Below are positions 5,350-6,527 of a stretch of DNA of 6,527 nt, piece by piece (the first letter of the stretch is position 1; each line of letters begins with the position of its first letter). A model generated the notes under the pieces. That model had not been told where the DNA came from. It was given only the letters and a program-made list of their open reading frames with translations, and ran no database searches. The stretch covers positions 1 through 6,527 of the forward strand of contig CAIZHL010000161.1 of NCBI GenBank assembly GCA_903932755.1. Reading direction: 5' to 3'. This DNA is from an uncultured beta proteobacterium. Lineage in GTDB: Bacteria > Pseudomonadota > Gammaproteobacteria > Burkholderiales > Rhodocyclaceae. The position numbers and the translations under genes are program-made.

Positions 5350-6317
5350 TGCAAGGCGGAAAGTAAAAGGCTGCGACGGGTATTTACCAAGCGATAGATC
5401 AGGTCAGTACGCCAAGGCGTCAAGCGAATCGGCATAGCAATCGCGGACATTTTTTTGAGAGTATCACGCAACGTGAGCATGTCAAAAGCAGTAAGGCGGG
5501 CGTGCATTAATGATCGCAGCGCAGGAAACAACACTGCCAGCTTTTGCACGCCGGAAACATGCCCCTCGCGCTGTGGTGCTTCCAGCGTCCACCTCATGTG
5601 GTGCATCCCGTTGTTGATGTACTTCAACCATCGATCATCATTCCACTTCTTCCCTTGGTACTCTTCCCATAGCTCATGGCCCAAGCTGGTCCCGTTGTCA
5701 TAGCAGGGCGACAGCCGGCCGACAGGTGGCTTTGTGGCTAGGTCGAACACGATGCCCCAGTTGTCCTGGTGGCGGTCCGTATTCCCGCACAGCGCGTCGA
5801 ACATCAGCATCTTTGCCCATTCCTCTCCCCAGTCTGGTGTCACCAGGCCATCCCGCTGCAGCGCCCGAAACAGGACGTTGATTGCATGAAAGTTATGCTG
5901 ACCTCCCCTTACGCGGTCAAAGTCTTTAATGATCTGTTGCATGAAGTGTCCGCCCATTTCAAACAGCGCCTTGCCGTCCTCATAGAACCACTCGATCAGC
6001 GCGGCGCATTCACCAGTTGCGCTGTTGATCGCCGGGTAGGCAGGAGGAACATCAACATCCAACAAGCAGCCAATATGGTACGCAACGACTTCTGCCCAGA
6101 ATTGCTCCGGATACCGCCGCTGAGAACGCTTAAATAAATACCTCCGCTCAGGCTTGATGAAGTCAGGCAGCGGTTCTGCTGGTGGGAAATAAGCCGATTT
6201 TGGTCGTGCCCCTTCCGGGTAGTTTGCCCATTGCTCATCTTCCGACCAGTTCGCTACATTGATCGGGCTATCAGGAAGAATAGGCCATACTTGGCTCACT
6301 GGATGAGCCACCAGCAT
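5346..6317 (-). CDS. HipA-like serine/threonine kinase core (candidate toxin)
   Basis: A 323-residue kinase of the HipA-homologous family. The nucleotide-binding loop region is PEGARPKSAYF (34-44), the likely ATP-anchoring lysine is K63 in YLFKRS, and E76 in FWAEVVAY matches the conserved helix glutamate. The catalytic loop is GNTDRHQDNWGIV (178-190) with D181 and N186, and the metal-binding aspartate is D207 in CYDNGTSLG. All key catalytic residues are therefore present. Compared with E. coli HipA (about 440 residues) the chain lacks the N-terminal N1 domain; a similar domain seems to be in the next gene. The loop has NYPEGARPK where HipA and HipT carry serines that are autophosphorylated. 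The start at 6317 is the only in-frame ATG before the conserved part; no clear Shine-Dalgarno is visible, and GTG codons four and twelve bases downstream of the A are alternatives. The likely action is phosphorylation of a translation factor or other host target; the substrate cannot be told. Confidence 0.85.
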   Translation of the reverse strand: MLVAHPVSQVWPILPDSPINVANWSEDEQWANYPEGARPKSAYFPPAEPLPDFIKPERRYLFKRSQRRYPEQFWAEVVAYHIGCLLDVDVPPAYPAINSATGECAALIEWFYEDGKALFEMGGHFMQQIIKDFDRVRGGQHNFHAINVLFRALQRDGLVTPDWGEEWAKMLMFDALCGNTDRHQDNWGIVFDLATKPPVGRLSPCYDNGTSLGHELWEEYQGKKWNDDRWLKYINNGMHHMRWTLEAPQREGHVSGVQKLAVLFPALRSLMHARLTAFDMLTLRDTLKKMSAIAMPIRLTPWRTDLIYRLVNTRRSLLLSALQ

Positions 6318-6350
6318 TCGGCAAAATGAAAAATATCCAGCGACGTTTCC

Positions 6351-6470
6351 ATGTCTGTTGGTGATTCTAGGTTGGACACGCAGGCCTGTGTGCCTCCTGC
6401 AGTACCTGTAACAGAGAACGGCCGCGCCGAATGGCCTACGCCGGCCAACACAGAACTACCCTTTGATTGA
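6351..6470 (+). CDS. possible small phage protein, 39 residues
   Basis: A plus-strand frame with ATG at 6351 and TGA at 6468 reads MSVGDSRLDTQACVPPAVPV and ends AEWPTPANTELPFD. Pro/Thr-rich small proteins with a WPTPxN ending resemble early-region phage products, but I cannot name a family. It diverges from the kinase gene with 33 bases between starts and lacks a clear ribosome binding site. An in-frame TGA at 6327 blocks any longer form. The opposite strand is open over the same stretch, so this may be a chance frame. It is the only gene candidate between 6318 and 6495. Confidence 0.35.
   Translation: MSVGDSRLDTQACVPPAVPVTENGRAEWPTPANTELPFD
6377..6392. promoter_or_regulatory. 16-base near-palindrome upstream of the kinase gene
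   Basis: CACGCAGG followed by CCTGTGTG is symmetric at 14 of 16 positions, with CAGGCCTG perfect at the centre. It lies 60 bases upstream of the kinase start and could be an operator for the kinase-HIRAN cassette. It also lies inside the possible 39-residue ORF, and no regulator for it is visible in the window. Confidence 0.3.
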
Positions 6471-6495
6471 GGAAATCTGCTTACATGGTGGTTAC

Positions 6496-6527
6496 ATGAG
6501 ACCGAAACCCGCAGAAAGAAAAACGGC
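6496..6527 (+). CDS. possible start of a plus-strand gene, cut by the window end
   Basis: The ATG at 6496 opens MRPKPAERKT and runs off the window. It follows the 39-residue frame by 25 bases, with GAGGAAA at 6469-6475 and GGTGG at 6487-6491 as possible binding sites. A four-codon frame (MVVT, ATG at 6485) ends in a TGA that overlaps this ATG. Only ten codons are visible, so this is a guess from position. Confidence 0.22.
   Translation, partial: MRPKPAERKT

Noticed and set aside
6385..6415. LexA box near CTGCAG and CTGTAACAG
   Set aside because: Spacing between CTG and CAG elements is 11 or 12 bases instead of 10, so the SOS box consensus is not met.
1..6527. CRISPR array, rRNA or insertion sequence
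   Set aside because: No regularly spaced long repeats, no rRNA-like stretch, and no transposase or paired terminal repeats were seen.

Overview
This looks like accessory, prophage-type DNA from a moderately GC-rich Pseudomonadota bacterium, most plausibly a beta- or gammaproteobacterium. The estimate rests on base composition, codon choice and the types of protein encoded; I cannot name a genus. Almost all genes lie on the minus strand, so the biological order runs right to left.

The right part (4648-6317) is a two-gene cassette. A stand-alone HipA-like kinase core (5346-6317) overlaps by ATGA a 233-residue protein (4648-5349) whose first half resembles the HipA N-terminal (N1/HipS-type) domain and whose second half is a HIRAN domain. 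It reads as a split, reverse-order relative of HipA-type toxin-antitoxin systems with no HipB-type regulator in the window. A possible small divergent plus-strand gene (6351-6470) and a possible gene start (6496) lie upstream of it.

The middle (4114-4647) is a 534-base stretch without an intact gene. It holds a plus-strand fragment (4487-4645) that resembles the start of a phage antirepressor (Rha/ANT type) and is cut off three bases before the end of the HIRAN gene. This suggests the kinase cassette sits at a recombination junction in a phage regulatory region. It also holds a candidate leftward promoter with an overlapping dyad and an AT-rich upstream tract.

The left part (528-4113) is a compact leftward phage-type replication operon: a GTG-started excisionase-like helix-turn-helix protein, an unrecognised 79-residue ORF, a 53-residue cysteine-rich microprotein, an O-like replication protein (MARIRTIKPEFWTS family), an SF2 DEAH helicase and a zinc-ribbon/Toprim primase. 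Neighbours overlap by 4, 8 or 14 bases or are 2 bases apart, so translation is probably coupled. Repeated short motifs inside the O-like gene make it a candidate origin.

At the far left (1-525) a DUF2628 membrane protein on the plus strand meets the primase gene tail to tail with two bases between stop codons.
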